A DNA stretch of 64,000 nucleotides. It comes from Acinetobacter sp. WCHA45. Lineage in GTDB: Bacteria > Pseudomonadota > Gammaproteobacteria > Pseudomonadales > Moraxellaceae. Below, one piece after another: positions 9,349 through 19,570 of this stretch. The notes under the pieces were generated by a model. The model was given only the letters and a program-made list of their open reading frames with translations. It was not told where the DNA came from and did not search any database. The position numbers and the translations under genes were made by a program. The stretch's first letter is position 1, and every line of letters starts with the position of its first letter. The DNA is taken from the NCBI RefSeq assembly GCF_002165255.2, contig NZ_CP028561.1:2480001-2544000 (forward strand), given 5' to 3'.

Positions 9349-9735
9349 TTACCCTTGTTCAGGCAGATCCTTCACAGCTTCCGCGATCAAACCAAACATA
9401 TAGTTACCATAGGCATTCGTTTTATCGTAATGGAAACGCAATCTTGGCGTAATACGTGTCTTGATACGACGGCTCAATTCATGACGCAAGAAACCAGAAG
9501 CTTTATTCAATACATCTAAAGTTTCTTTATTTGCGACTTCACTTTGCTCATCACCAAGTTCACGTCCCATCACAGTGACATAAACTTCAGCATATCCCAT
9601 GTCTGCACTGACTTTCACCGCAGAGATGGTCACTAGACCACCTAAGCGAGGATCTTTAAGCTCTTGACGGATCAGCTCAGACAACTCACGTTGTACTGAA
9701 TCCGCCATGCGCTTTAAGCGTTGGCTACCCGCCAT
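9349..9735 (-). CDS. rbfA: 30S ribosome-binding factor A
   Basis: RbfA, a small KH-like protein that binds the 30S subunit during late 16S rRNA maturation and cold adaptation. 128 residues, typical length; the N-terminal RLKRMADSVQRELSELIRQELKDPRLGGLVTI pattern and the later LRHELSRRIKTRITPRLRFHYD block are diagnostic. The start codon overlaps the infB stop by one base, so it is translationally coupled as the last gene of rimP-nusA-infB-rbfA. Confidence 0.95.
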   Translation of the reverse strand: MAGSQRLKRMADSVQRELSELIRQELKDPRLGGLVTISAVKVSADMGYAEVYVTVMGRELGDEQSEVANKETLDVLNKASGFLRHELSRRIKTRITPRLRFHYDKTNAYGNYMFGLIAEAVKDLPEQG

Positions 9736-12449
9736 TAAAGACTCCGTTTAATCAATTGAACATCATAGACTTCGATCTTGTCTTTAACTTTGATGTCTTT
9801 ATAACCTTTGACTGCAAGGCCACATTCCATACCAGCACGAACTTCTTCAACCACTTCTTTATAACGACGAAGAGATTCAAGTTCACCTTGGAATACAACC
9901 ACATCATCACGTAATACGCGAATCGGTTTATTACGATGCAATGTACCTTCAAGGACCATACAGCCAGCTGCTGCACCAAACTTACTTGAATGGAAGACTT
10001 CACGTACTTCTGCAACACCCAAGATCGTTTCACGATGTTCAGGTGCAAGCTTACCGCTCATTGCAGCTTTTACATCATCAATTAAATGATAGATGACGCT
10101 GTAATAACGAATATCGATGCCATCTTGATCAGATTTTTGACGAGCCGTGTTATCTGCACGAACGTTAAAACCTAATAATACTGCTTCTGAAGATTCAGCT
10201 AAAGTCACATCTGACTCAGTGATTGCACCAACACCAGAACCAATGATGCGGACTTTCACTTCATCTGTAGAAAGTTCATCAAGCGCAACATGTAATGCTT
10301 CTAAAGTACCACGTACATCTGTTTTGAGTACGACATTCACATAAGGAATATCTTTTTTACCCATAGATGCCATGATGTTTTCAAGCCGCATTGCACTGGC
10401 ACGCTCTAGACGCTTATGACGTTCACGATCTGAACGAGCATCTGCAACTTCACGTGCTTTCTTCTCATCATTCACGACAAGAACTTCATCACCTGCCATT
10501 GGTGCATCAGGTAAACCTAAAATTTCAACTGGAATTGAAGGACCCGCTGAGGTGATACGTTGACCATTTTCATCAACCATCGCACGTACACGACCATAAG
10601 ATGAACCCGCAAGAACCAAGTCACCAATGTTCAATGTACCATTTTGTACAAGAATTGATGTTACTGCACCACGACCTTTGTCAACACGTGCTTCAATCAC
10701 CACACCTTGCGCCGCGCCTTCTGCTGAAGCCTTAAGCTCCATCAATTCAGCTTGGATCAAGATGAGATCAAGTAACTCATCGATACCCGCACCAGAGTGT
10801 GCTGAAACTTTAGCGATAGGTGTATCCCCACCCCACTCTTCAGGCACGATTTCTTTATGTGCTAATTCATTTAATACACGATCGACATCAGCAGATTCTT
10901 TGTCCATCTTGTTAATAGCAACAATAATCGGTGTACCCGCAGCACGCGCATGGTCAATTGCTTCCGCTGTTTGTGGCATCACACCATCATCAGCAGCAAC
11001 AACAAGTACCACGATATCAGTCGCTTTCGCACCACGTGCACGCATTGATGTAAACGCAGCATGTCCTGGTGTATCTAAGAAAGTAATAATGCCTTTCTCA
11101 GTTTCAACATGGTATGCACCGATATGCTGGGTAATACCACCCGCTTCACCTGCTGCCACTTTAGAACGACGAATGCGATCAAGTAACGATGTCTTACCAT
11201 GGTCAACGTGACCCATGATTGTGACCACTGGCGGACGAGTCGTTTGTTCGCCACGAGCTTCTTCAGCTGCAACTAATAAGTTGTCTTCTGCTTGTGTATC
11301 AGAAACTAAAACTGGATTGTGACCCAATTCTTCAACTACCAATACTGCTGTATCTTGATCAATCGCTTGGTTTTGAGTAACAAGTTCACCCATTTTCATC
11401 AGGGTCTTAATAACTTCACGAACCTTAACCGCCATTTTTTGTGCAAGATCAGCAACGATAATCTTCTCACCAATCTCAACATCATAAACCTGTTTTTTCA
11501 CAGGTTTTTCAAAACCATGCTTGTTGGATTGGCTGGTTTTCAAACCGCGCTTATGATGACTTTTGCTGAAGCTCTGCTCAGCCTGAGCATCACCACCTCG
11601 GCCACCTTTCTTGCTTGCACGTGGATTTGCAGTCGCACCACCACGCTTGATTTCACGGTCTTCCTTGTTGAAAGAATCTTCATATGCCTGACCAACAAGT
11701 CCAGCGGCTAAAGGTGAATCATCAATCACACGAATGGTTGTGGTTGCATCATCACTTGAATATTTTGAAGCCATCTGGCGCATTTGCTCCAGTGTACGCT
11801 TCTGTGCTTCTTCCGCAGCTTTACGGCGTACAGCTTCTTCAGTCGCCTTTAACTTGGCTGCTTCTGCTTCACGGGCTTTTTTCTGTTCAGGTGTTTCTGT
11901 TGGCTTGACAACAGGTGCTTTAATTACCTTGTCGCTACCCCGTTTCTTCACCACAACTGCGGTTTTTGCAGGAGCTTGTGAAGCACTCTCAGAAGTATGT
12001 GCTGCACGCATTGCTTCTAACGTTGCATTGGCTTTTTGTTCAGCTACATCACGTGCATTTTGAACAGCTAAATCACGTGCATTTTGCTCTGCGCGTACTT
12101 TAGCATCTGCTTCTGCACGTGCTTTCGCTTCTGCTGCAAGTAATTCTGGATTCGGTTTAGCAAAAACTTGTTTCTTGCGAACTTCAACATTAATGTTTTT
12201 TGCTTTACCCGAAGTACTTGTTACTTTAGCAGTACTGGTTGTTTTACGTTTCAACGCAATTTTTCCTGTGTTACCACTGTCCTGACCATGTACTTTTTTC
12301 AAATGATTGACCAAAGTATTTTGCTGTTCAGCGGTAATAATGTCATCTGCTTTACGCTGTGGTAGACCTGCTTCGCGAACCTGCTCTAGGAGTTTCTCTA
12401 CAGGACGTTCTACGCTGAGCGCTAACTCTTGAATCGACTTGTCCGTCAT
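9735..12449 (-). CDS. infB: Translation initiation factor IF-2
   Basis: GTPase that delivers fMet-tRNA to the 30S initiation complex. 904 residues. An N-terminal IF2_N domain (residues 1-50) is followed by a long Lys/Ala/Glu-rich linker (about 60-310), a second IF2_N domain (about 320-375), and the G domain with GHVDHGKT at 413-420, DTPGH near 459 and NKMD near 513. Domains II to IV complete the protein, ending [11 protein letters not shown]. The gene is ten bases downstream of nusA. Its neighbours on the same strand include two genes for its substrate, initiator tRNA. A ribosome binding site (AGGAGATA) precedes the ATG. Confidence 0.97.
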   Translation of the reverse strand: MTDKSIQELALSVERPVEKLLEQVREAGLPQRKADDIITAEQQNTLVNHLKKVHGQDSGNTGKIALKRKTTSTAKVTSTSGKAKNINVEVRKKQVFAKPNPELLAAEAKARAEADAKVRAEQNARDLAVQNARDVAEQKANATLEAMRAAHTSESASQAPAKTAVVVKKRGSDKVIKAPVVKPTETPEQKKAREAEAAKLKATEEAVRRKAAEEAQKRTLEQMRQMASKYSSDDATTTIRVIDDSPLAAGLVGQAYEDSFNKEDREIKRGGATANPRASKKGGRGGDAQAEQSFSKSHHKRGLKTSQSNKHGFEKPVKKQVYDVEIGEKIIVADLAQKMAVKVREVIKTLMKMGELVTQNQAIDQDTAVLVVEELGHNPVLVSDTQAEDNLLVAAEEARGEQTTRPPVVTIMGHVDHGKTSLLDRIRRSKVAAGEAGGITQHIGAYHVETEKGIITFLDTPGHAAFTSMRARGAKATDIVVLVVAADDGVMPQTAEAIDHARAAGTPIIVAINKMDKESADVDRVLNELAHKEIVPEEWGGDTPIAKVSAHSGAGIDELLDLILIQAELMELKASAEGAAQGVVIEARVDKGRGAVTSILVQNGTLNIGDLVLAGSSYGRVRAMVDENGQRITSAGPSIPVEILGLPDAPMAGDEVLVVNDEKKAREVADARSDRERHKRLERASAMRLENIMASMGKKDIPYVNVVLKTDVRGTLEALHVALDELSTDEVKVRIIGSGVGAITESDVTLAESSEAVLLGFNVRADNTARQKSDQDGIDIRYYSVIYHLIDDVKAAMSGKLAPEHRETILGVAEVREVFHSSKFGAAAGCMVLEGTLHRNKPIRVLRDDVVVFQGELESLRRYKEVVEEVRAGMECGLAVKGYKDIKVKDKIEVYDVQLIKRSL

Positions 12450-12459
12450 CTATTATCTC

Positions 12460-13944
12460 CTAGTTAAACCATGATTCACGTGCTTTCATGATCAATTGAC
12501 CTGCTTTGTCATGACCTAAACCTTCGATATCCGAAATATCATCAGTCGCTTGATCAGCCAAATCATCAATTGTAATCACACCACGCGCCGCCAATGCATA
12601 AGCAATCTCAGTGGTCATACCATCCATACCGAGAAGTTCTGCGCTTGGCTCTTGAATATTTTCTTGCTGTTTCAGTGCATCAGTTAAAGCAGCTTCTTTA
12701 GCACGGCTTTGAAGCAATTCAACTAAATCTGCATCTAGTTCAATTTCATCAAATGTTTCAGCTGGAACATAAGCAATCTCTTCTAATGAAGTAAAGCCCA
12801 TTTCCACCAATGCCATGGCTAAATCTTCTTCAATATCGAGACGTGTAACAAACATATCTAAATACTGTTGTGCTTCATTTTGCTGACGAGCACGATACTC
12901 TTCTTCTAACATCATGTCGAGTTTATAACCCGTCAATTCCGATGCTAAACGAACATTTTGCCCTTGCGAACCAATTGCACGTGCTAACTGATCATTGGTT
13001 GCGAAGATAATATCTGCACTACGTGCATCTTCATCTAGCACAATACCTGATACATCAGCTGGCTCTAATGCGCTTGCAATATATTGTGCTGGATCATCAG
13101 ACCACACCACGACATCAATACGCTCACCGTTCAACTCTTGTTGTACTGCTTGAATACGTGTACCACGCATACCAATACATGCACCTACAGGGTCAATACG
13201 ATGGTCATTAGTTTTCACTGCAATTTTAGCACGAACACCTGGTTGACGAGCAGCTGCTTTAATTTCAATGATTTCTTCAGAAATTTCTGGAATTTCTTTT
13301 TTCATCAATGCAATTAACATCTCAGGACGAGCACGAGATAATAATAATTGCGCGCCACGACCTTCGCGGTTTACGCTGTATAAAATGGCATTGATACGTT
13401 GCTTAGGACGCAAAATTTCTTTATGAATGGTTTCTTCACGCGCCAAGTAAGCTTCAGCGTTATCACCTAGATCAATGATGAAACCATCTTTGGTTTGTTT
13501 TTTGACTTCGCCGTAAATCAACTCACCTACTTTAGATTCATAGGCATCGGCAACCAAAGCACGCTCAGCTTCACGAATCTTTTGTACAATGACTTGTTTC
13601 GCAATTTGAGCAGCAATACGACCAAACTCAATTGACTCAACTTCTAGCTCACGCACATCACCGATTGACCATTTTGATGGATCAACATCTGAGATTGCAT
13701 CTTGGCAAGCTGGCATTTCATGATCTTCATCCGCCACGACTGTCCACTGACGGAAAGTGCGATAATCACCTGTTTTACGATCAATCTCAATACGAAGCTG
13801 TGCTTCTTCTGAATGGGTTCCTTCGTAAAACTTTTTCTTCGTTGCTGCAACAAGTGCTTGCTCTAATGCTTGGAAGATCGCCTCACGACTAACACCTTTT
13901 TCATTACTAACCGTTTCTGCAACGGTAAGAATTTCGCGGCCCAT
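12460..13944 (-). CDS. nusA: Transcription termination/antitermination factor NusA
   Basis: RNA polymerase-binding elongation factor controlling pausing, termination and antitermination. 494 residues with the usual order: N-terminal polymerase-binding domain, S1 domain (about 135-200, GEVKKQTKDGFIIDLGDNAEAYL), two KH domains (RIDPVGACIGMRGTRIQAV and AIGSQGQNVRLAS), and two C-terminal acidic repeats (about 365-490), as in gammaproteobacteria. The start ATG has AGGTGACCT upstream. It sits between rimP and infB as in the conserved operon. Confidence 0.96.
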   Translation of the reverse strand: MGREILTVAETVSNEKGVSREAIFQALEQALVAATKKKFYEGTHSEEAQLRIEIDRKTGDYRTFRQWTVVADEDHEMPACQDAISDVDPSKWSIGDVRELEVESIEFGRIAAQIAKQVIVQKIREAERALVADAYESKVGELIYGEVKKQTKDGFIIDLGDNAEAYLAREETIHKEILRPKQRINAILYSVNREGRGAQLLLSRARPEMLIALMKKEIPEISEEIIEIKAAARQPGVRAKIAVKTNDHRIDPVGACIGMRGTRIQAVQQELNGERIDVVVWSDDPAQYIASALEPADVSGIVLDEDARSADIIFATNDQLARAIGSQGQNVRLASELTGYKLDMMLEEEYRARQQNEAQQYLDMFVTRLDIEEDLAMALVEMGFTSLEEIAYVPAETFDEIELDADLVELLQSRAKEAALTDALKQQENIQEPSAELLGMDGMTTEIAYALAARGVITIDDLADQATDDISDIEGLGHDKAGQLIMKARESWFN

Positions 13945-13981
13945 AGGTCACCTACCGATTTCTTATAAAATTAAGTTAATA

Positions 13982-14506
13982 TTAGTCTTGATAGATTAAA
14001 TTTGCTTTATCAATATTATTACTATCAATTTCAAGCACATGCTTACCTTCCACTTCAACTTGAATGATTTCATTTTCTAAGTCTACAGAAAGTAATTTCG
14101 CTTGAAACTTACGACGATTTTCGACGGCAGCAATTAATCGTAAAGCCACTTGTTGCCCAATATAAGCAGGCAATTGATTGAGTTGGAAAAATGGACGATC
14201 CCAGCCTGGTGAAGAGACTTCTAAAGCATATTCACCTGAAATTGGATCATGAACATCAAGCATTGCACCCACTTGTTGTGTTACTAAAACACAATCTTGA
14301 ACGCCAATACCACGCCCTTGTTCAACTTCGCCATCTTCATTCAAGATAGGTTCAACATTCTCATCAACTGCTTTATCAATATAAATACGTAATAAAGAAC
14401 GTTTACCTTGTGGTAGGAATTCAATCCCCCATAGATCTACACCACACGCAGCTACTGCTGGCGCGATTAGATCATACAATGCTTGAGATTTATTTGATAA
14501 TTTCAT
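13982..14506 (-). CDS. rimP: Ribosome maturation factor RimP
   Basis: RimP (YhbC) assists early maturation of the 30S subunit. 174 residues with both family domains: the N-terminal alpha/beta domain ([30 protein letters not shown]) and the [15 protein letters not shown] motif near residues 93-107, then the SH3-like C-terminal domain. It heads the nusA-infB-rbfA cluster and lies downstream, on the same strand, of two initiator tRNA genes. Two terminator-like hairpins separate it from those tRNAs. Confidence 0.94.
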   Translation of the reverse strand: MKLSNKSQALYDLIAPAVAACGVDLWGIEFLPQGKRSLLRIYIDKAVDENVEPILNEDGEVEQGRGIGVQDCVLVTQQVGAMLDVHDPISGEYALEVSSPGWDRPFFQLNQLPAYIGQQVALRLIAAVENRRKFQAKLLSVDLENEIIQVEVEGKHVLEIDSNNIDKANLIYQD

Positions 14507-14611
14507 TTACTCTCGTCGCTCTCATGCGAGCCAATCAATCTTAACCGTATAGTGAAGCACGACTATTTGACCAATTGATGTCGAACACTACACGATAGCT
14601 AAACAACCAAT

Positions 14612-14633
14612 AAAAAAGGGCGTAAATCGCCCC
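14612..14633 (-). terminator. Rho-independent terminator/attenuator before rimP
   Basis: On the minus strand GGGCG/CGCCC (5-bp core, loop ATTTA) is followed by a run of six T. It lies in the rimP leader, downstream of the tRNA terminator, and may attenuate read-through into the rimP-nusA-infB operon, a step known to be regulated in other gammaproteobacteria. Confidence 0.6.
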
Positions 14634-14665
14634 TATGTTACACAGAAAACCGAAGTCCACTGTGC

Positions 14666-14691
14666 AAAAAGGCCCACCTTATTGTGAGCCT
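14666..14691 (-). terminator. Rho-independent terminator after the tRNA-fMet pair
   Basis: On the minus strand AGGCTCAC/GTGGGCCT forms an 8-bp stem with one mismatch and a 6-nt loop, followed by five T. It sits 13 bases past the second tRNA-fMet gene and probably ends the tRNA transcript. Confidence 0.65.
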
Positions 14692-14703
14692 CTTTTAGAA
14701 ACT

Positions 14704-14780
<77 letters not shown>

Positions 14781-14865
14781 TCAACGTGCAAAATTATATA
14801 CAAATATAAAAAAAAGTCAATTTAAGTTTTTTATATTTGTTTGATTAAGTTGCACCTTAATCAAA

Positions 14866-14942
<77 letters not shown>

Positions 14943-14986
14943 TCAACAACATCACTGCATACACCAAACTTACTGGTTATTAAGCT

Positions 14987-15071
14987 TGGTGCGGAAGGGG
15001 GGACTTGAACCCCCACGCCCGAAAGCACTACCACCTCAAGGTAGCGTGTCTACCAATTCCACCACCACCGC
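14987..15071 (-). tRNA. leuU: tRNA-Leu (GAG)
   Basis: 85-nt class II tRNA with encoded CCA, a long variable arm and anticodon loop CTTGAGG (anticodon GAG, reading CUC/CUU). The D-arm GGAATTGGTAGACACGC and T-arm GGGGTTCAAGTCCCC are typical of tRNA-Leu. The acceptor stem carries an apparent T-T mismatch at position 5-68. It lies just after secG, the same secG-leuU-metY-rimP order as in E. coli. Confidence 0.96.
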
Positions 15072-15128
15072 AGCTTTGTGGGACGCATTCTATTCCTTTA
15101 AATATAAAAAGGAAAGTGCTAATTCAAC

Positions 15129-15458
15129 TTATTGAGTTGTTTTAGGTGCGTTTGATGAAGTTTCAGGCGATGTTACTGGTGCAGAGGTCGTGGTTTGAGC
15201 AGATTTTAAGCTATACGCATCAGCTGTTTGTTTTTTTGCAAAAACAGCCAAAGTTAAACTCGTAGCAAAAAACAAGGCTGTAAAAATTGCAGTTAAACGA
15301 GTTAAAAAGTTACCCGCTCCCGAGGCACCAAATACCGTAGCAGCACCACCGCCACCAAACGACGCTCCTGCCTCAGCACCCTTACCTTGTTGCACTAAAA
15401 CCAATCCAATAATCATAATTGCTAAAATGATATGTACAACGAGTATAAAACTATACAT
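15129..15458 (-). CDS. secG: Protein-export membrane protein SecG
   Basis: Small SecYEG translocon subunit in the inner membrane. 109 residues: first helix FILVVHIILAIMIIGLVLVQQGKG, the conserved loop GAEAGASFGGGGAATVFGA (about residues 28-46), then a second helix around 50-75 and a polar Thr/Ser-rich tail. Start ATG at 15458 follows tpiA by 12 bases, so the two are probably co-transcribed. The length and order match Moraxellaceae and Pseudomonadaceae. Confidence 0.95.
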   Translation of the reverse strand: MYSFILVVHIILAIMIIGLVLVQQGKGAEAGASFGGGGAATVFGASGAGNFLTRLTAIFTALFFATSLTLAVFAKKQTADAYSLKSAQTTTSAPVTSPETSSNAPKTTQ

Positions 15459-15470
15459 TTCTACTTCCTA

Positions 15471-16262
15471 TTATTTGCTTTGAGCAAATGCTTTTGCAAT
15501 TTGATAAAAAGATTGTGCATTGAGTGATGCACCTCCAACCAAAGCGCCATTAATATCAGGACATGCGGCCAACTCAACAGCACTCTCGGCTTTGACACTA
15601 CCGCCATACAATATAGCCATGTTTGTACCGAATGATGTAATTTGTTTTAAGCCTTCACGTATTTTTGCATGCATTGCTTGAGCATCCGCAGGTGAAGCTG
15701 TCTTCCCTGTTCCAATTGCCCAAATCGGCTCATACGCTATCACAATATTTTGCCATTGTTCAGCTTTAACGACGGATGCAATATCACAAATTTGTTGTAA
15801 TACCACTTGCTCAGCAGCGCCTTGCTCACGCTGCTCTAAGCTTTCGCCAACGCAATAGATCACAGTCAAACCTGCATTTAATGCATTTTGCAGTTTTGCT
15901 TTTAAAATATTGACGTTGTCACCAAACAATTCACGGCGCTCAGAGTGTCCAATCAACACATATTCAATCTGGCTATCTTTTAATAGCTCCGCACTTACCT
16001 CACCTGTGTAAGCACCAGTACCTGCCACACGAGAAAGATCCTGAGCCACAGTATAAATGGCTCTAGTTGCATCTTTTAACTGAGCATGAACACCACTCAA
16101 GGCAATCGTCACGGGTGCTACACCAATATGACATTGCTCAGGAGAAATATTGTCCTGTTGTAGTAACTGCTTAAATTCTTCTATTAATTGGAAAGCACTC
16201 GCATGCATTGGATTCATTTTCCAATTGCCAATAACCCAAGGGGTAATCGCCGAATTCGACAT
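15471..16262 (-). CDS. tpiA: Triosephosphate isomerase
   Basis: Interconverts dihydroxyacetone phosphate and glyceraldehyde 3-phosphate in glycolysis and gluconeogenesis. 263 residues of TIM barrel with the active-site landmarks in order: GNWKMN (catalytic Lys), IGHSERR (catalytic His), [14 protein letters not shown] (catalytic Glu and flexible loop) and LYGGSVK (phosphate grip). I place the start at the ATG of MSNSAITPW (16262); the open frame continues 31 codons upstream but that extension is Lys-rich and unlike the family. It is the first gene of the tpiA-secG-tRNA run. Confidence 0.96.
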   Translation of the reverse strand: MSNSAITPWVIGNWKMNPMHASAFQLIEEFKQLLQQDNISPEQCHIGVAPVTIALSGVHAQLKDATRAIYTVAQDLSRVAGTGAYTGEVSAELLKDSQIEYVLIGHSERRELFGDNVNILKAKLQNALNAGLTVIYCVGESLEQREQGAAEQVVLQQICDIASVVKAEQWQNIVIAYEPIWAIGTGKTASPADAQAMHAKIREGLKQITSFGTNMAILYGGSVKAESAVELAACPDINGALVGGASLNAQSFYQIAKAFAQSK

Positions 16263-16604
16263 ACTTCGCCCACCTACAACTAATTTATAAAAAATGCTGT
16301 ATATTTTACACGTATTTTTATAAAATTCAGTTTTTCTTTTCAGTTTAAGTTTCAACCAACAAAAAATAGATTTAAAAATTCTCGTCCCTTTTACATATAT
16401 ATGTCGATTTTTTACAATCGTTTGCTTTATTTCTAACGAAGGCTACTCTCTAAATCTGAAATTTATTTGTAAAAAAATCGATCAGTTCAAGTTTTTCAAT
16501 ATGAACCAAGTAAAAAACAACACTTTCTATAGTAGTATTTTTACGTAACAAAAGTATAATTTTGAGAATAGCTATTATAACCATATTGTGAGTAAGGCGG
16601 ACAG
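16263..16604. promoter_or_regulatory. Intergenic region between divergent tpiA and pilB
   Basis: 342 bases of very AT-rich DNA separate the two starts and must hold the promoters of both the tpiA-secG and pilBCD transcripts. A purine-rich AAGGCGGACAG lies directly before the pilB ATG. I see no small gene, RNA or repeat here and cannot name individual promoters with confidence. Confidence 0.35.
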
Positions 16605-18320
16605 ATGTCAGGATTACATACGTCTCCAAAGTTTTCGGGGTTCATTCGACGTTTAGTTGAAGATGGTCATATGACTGCTGCAAATATGCAGAATGCAATT
16701 GATGCAGCCAAGAAAGCCAAACAAGATATTGTTGCTCATTTAATCGAACAACATCGTCTTTCTCCACTTACCATTGCAGAAAGCATCTCTGTAGAATTTG
16801 GCGAACCACTTTTTGATTTGGCGGTTTACGATGTTGGATTATTACCTCGAGAATTAACCGACAATAAACTCATACAAAAGCATCGTGTTGTTCCGTTAAC
16901 ACAACGTGGACAAATTTTGTATGTTGCTACGAGCAATCCAACCAATATTGATGCATTAGATGCAATTCGTTTCAATACCAAACTTAATATTGAACCAATT
17001 ATTGTTGAGCATACTAAACTTGAAAAGTTAATCGAACAACATTTTGGTGATTCAAGTAGTTTCGATTTTGGTGACAGTGAGGACTTCGACTTAGATATTG
17101 ATGTTAATCAAGATTCACCTCAAGAAGATGATGATGCATCACCTCAAGGTGACGAATCCCCAATTGTCAAATATATTAATAAGCTTTTAATTGATGCAAT
17201 TCGCATGGGCGCATCAGATTTACATTTTGAGCCCTATGAAAAAATGTACCGTGTGCGTTATCGTGTTGATGGTGTGCTCCGTCAAATCGCTACACCTCCT
17301 TTACAAATGGCAACCCGCTTAGCTTCTCGTTTAAAAGTAATGTCTCAAATGGATATCTCTGAAAAACGAATGCCTCAAGATGGTCGTATTAAACTCAAAT
17401 TGTCAAAAACCAAAGCCATCGATTTCCGTGTAAACTCTTTACCCACACTGTTTGGGGAAAAATTAGTACTACGTATTTTGGATCCATCAAGCGCTATGCT
17501 CGGGATTGAAGCATTAGGCTACGAAGATCATCAGAAAGCATTATTCATGGAAGCACTTGAAAAACCTCAAGGAATGCTACTGATTACAGGTCCAACAGGT
17601 TCTGGTAAAACCGTATCGCTATATACTGGTCTAAATATTCTAAACACTGAGGATACTAATATTTCAACAGCGGAAGATCCTGTTGAAATTAACTTAGAAG
17701 GCATCAACCAAGTCAATGTGAATCCCAAAACGGGGTTAACTTTCTCTGCTGCACTGAAAGCTTTTCTACGTCAAGATCCAGATGTAATCATGGTCGGTGA
17801 GATTCGTGACCTTGAAACTGCTGAAATTGCAATTAAAGCAGCTCAGACAGGTCATATGGTAATGTCAACATTACACACCAACAGCGCACCTGAAACTTTA
17901 ACTCGTTTGCGTAATATGGGGGTACCCTCATTCAATATTGCAACCTCAGTCAATCTTGTCATTGCACAACGTTTAGCACGACGCTTATGTTCACAATGTA
18001 AAGCACCCGTAGATGTACCTAAACAAAGTCTCATTGAACTTGGATTTACTGAACAAGACTTAGCCAATCCGGATTTACAGATCTTTCAACCGATTGGCTG
18101 TGCGGAATGTCGAGAAGGGTACAAAGGACGTGTAGGTATTTATGAGGTGATGAAGGTCACTCCTGCAATCTCTCAAATCATCATGGAAGATGGTAATGCA
18201 CTACAAATTGCAGCGGCCTCAGAAAAAGCTGGTTTTGATAATCTGCGTCGCTCAGGACTAAAAAAAGTAATGCAAGGAATTACCTCCTTGCAAGAAATTA
18301 ACCGCGTAACAAGTGAATAA
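16605..18320 (+). CDS. pilB: Type IV pilus assembly ATPase PilB
   Basis: Hexameric cytoplasmic ATPase (GspE/PulE family) that powers extension of type IV pili, needed for twitching motility and natural transformation. 571 residues: an N-terminal T2SSE_N region (about 30-150), an acidic linker (about 155-185), then the ATPase core with Walker A GPTGSGKT near residue 328, an Asp box around EDPVE, a Walker B-like DVIMVGEIRDLETAE, and the His box GHMVMSTLHTN. The zinc-binding tetracysteine CSQC...CAEC lies around 464-503. pilC follows 23 bases later, with an AAAGGATT binding site. Confidence 0.95.
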   Translation: MSGLHTSPKFSGFIRRLVEDGHMTAANMQNAIDAAKKAKQDIVAHLIEQHRLSPLTIAESISVEFGEPLFDLAVYDVGLLPRELTDNKLIQKHRVVPLTQRGQILYVATSNPTNIDALDAIRFNTKLNIEPIIVEHTKLEKLIEQHFGDSSSFDFGDSEDFDLDIDVNQDSPQEDDDASPQGDESPIVKYINKLLIDAIRMGASDLHFEPYEKMYRVRYRVDGVLRQIATPPLQMATRLASRLKVMSQMDISEKRMPQDGRIKLKLSKTKAIDFRVNSLPTLFGEKLVLRILDPSSAMLGIEALGYEDHQKALFMEALEKPQGMLLITGPTGSGKTVSLYTGLNILNTEDTNISTAEDPVEINLEGINQVNVNPKTGLTFSAALKAFLRQDPDVIMVGEIRDLETAEIAIKAAQTGHMVMSTLHTNSAPETLTRLRNMGVPSFNIATSVNLVIAQRLARRLCSQCKAPVDVPKQSLIELGFTEQDLANPDLQIFQPIGCAECREGYKGRVGIYEVMKVTPAISQIIMEDGNALQIAAASEKAGFDNLRRSGLKKVMQGITSLQEINRVTSE

Positions 18321-18343
18321 AATCAATAAAAAGGATTAATATC

Positions 18344-19570
18344 ATGGCAGCAAATAAAGCGCAAATGATGCCTACTTTTGCTTATGAAGGGGTAGATCGC
18401 AAAGGGGCTAAAATTAAAGGGGAGTTACCTGCACGTAATATGGCTTTAGCCAAAGTCACGTTACGAAAACAAGGAATTACCATTAAAAATATTCGAGAAA
18501 AACGCAAAAACATTCTCGAAGGTTTAATGAAGAAAAAAGTATCAACGCTAGATATTACGATTTTTACTCGTCAATTAGCAACCATGATGAAAGCAGGGGT
18601 GCCACTGGTTCAGGGCTTTGAAATTGTTGCAGAGGGCTTGGAAAACCCTGCCATGCGCGAAGTGGTTTTAGGAATTAAGGGTGAAGTCGAAGGGGGGAAT
18701 ACTTTTGCTGGAGCCCTTAAGAAATATCCACAGTATTTTGACAACCTTTTTTGTTCTTTAGTGGAGTCAGGAGAGCAATCAGGTGCACTTGAAACCATGC
18801 TGGATCGAGTGGCGATATATAAAGAAAAAAGTGAACTGCTTAAACAAAAAATTAAAAAAGCCATGAAATATCCAATTACAGTGATTGTGGTTGCTGTCAT
18901 TGTCACGATTATTTTAATGGTAAAAGTTGTGCCTGTTTTCCAAGATCTGTTTAGTTCCTTTGGTGCAGACCTGCCCGCTTTTACTAAAATGGTGGTCAAT
19001 ATGTCTGAGTGGATGCAAAAATATTGGTTTATCCTTATCATCGTTATTGGTGCAATTATTACCGCTTTCCTTGAGGCAAAAAAGCGTAGTAAAAAATTTC
19101 GCGATCTTTTAGACAAAATGGCACTAAAGGCACCAATTTTCGGTGATCTTGTTTATAAAGCAATTATTGCGCGTTACAGCCGCACGCTTGCAACTACTTT
19201 TGCAGCAGGTGTACCACTGATTGATGCTCTTGAATCTACAGCAGGTGCAACAAATAATGTGATTTACGAAGAAGCTGTCATGAAAATTCGTGAAGATGTT
19301 GCGACAGGTCAACAACTACAATTTGCAATGCGTGTTTCCAATCGCTTTCCATCTATGGCAATTCAAATGGTTGCGATCGGTGAAGAATCTGGTGCGCTAG
19401 ATAGTATGTTAGACAAAGTGGCAACACACTTTGAAAATGAAGTTGATAATGCAGTCGATGGTCTTACTTCCATGATGGAACCATTAATTATGGCAATTTT
19501 AGGTGTACTTGTTGGTGGTCTAGTTATTGCAATGTATCTCCCAATTTTCCAAATGGGTTCTGTCGTATAA
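18344..19570 (+). CDS. pilC: Type IV pilus inner-membrane platform protein PilC
   Basis: GspF/PilC family polytopic protein that links the PilB motor to the growing pilus. 408 residues with two T2SSF domains: TIFTRQLATMMKAGVPLVQGF (about 67-87) starts the first, ARYSRTLATTFAAGVPLIDAL (about 271-291) starts the second. Hydrophobic segments lie around 175-198, 222-245 and 380-400. The stop codon overlaps the pilD start (TAATG). Length is typical. Confidence 0.95.
   Translation: MAANKAQMMPTFAYEGVDRKGAKIKGELPARNMALAKVTLRKQGITIKNIREKRKNILEGLMKKKVSTLDITIFTRQLATMMKAGVPLVQGFEIVAEGLENPAMREVVLGIKGEVEGGNTFAGALKKYPQYFDNLFCSLVESGEQSGALETMLDRVAIYKEKSELLKQKIKKAMKYPITVIVVAVIVTIILMVKVVPVFQDLFSSFGADLPAFTKMVVNMSEWMQKYWFILIIVIGAIITAFLEAKKRSKKFRDLLDKMALKAPIFGDLVYKAIIARYSRTLATTFAAGVPLIDALESTAGATNNVIYEEAVMKIREDVATGQQLQFAMRVSNRFPSMAIQMVAIGEESGALDSMLDKVATHFENEVDNAVDGLTSMMEPLIMAILGVLVGGLVIAMYLPIFQMGSVV

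Noticed and set aside
10627..11211. 194-codon frame on the plus strand opposite infB
   Set aside because: Ser/Ala-rich shadow of the conserved IF-2 G domain; no own start signal or family resemblance.
18610..19116. 168-codon frame opposite pilC
   Set aside because: Shadow of a secure pilC gene, with no family features.
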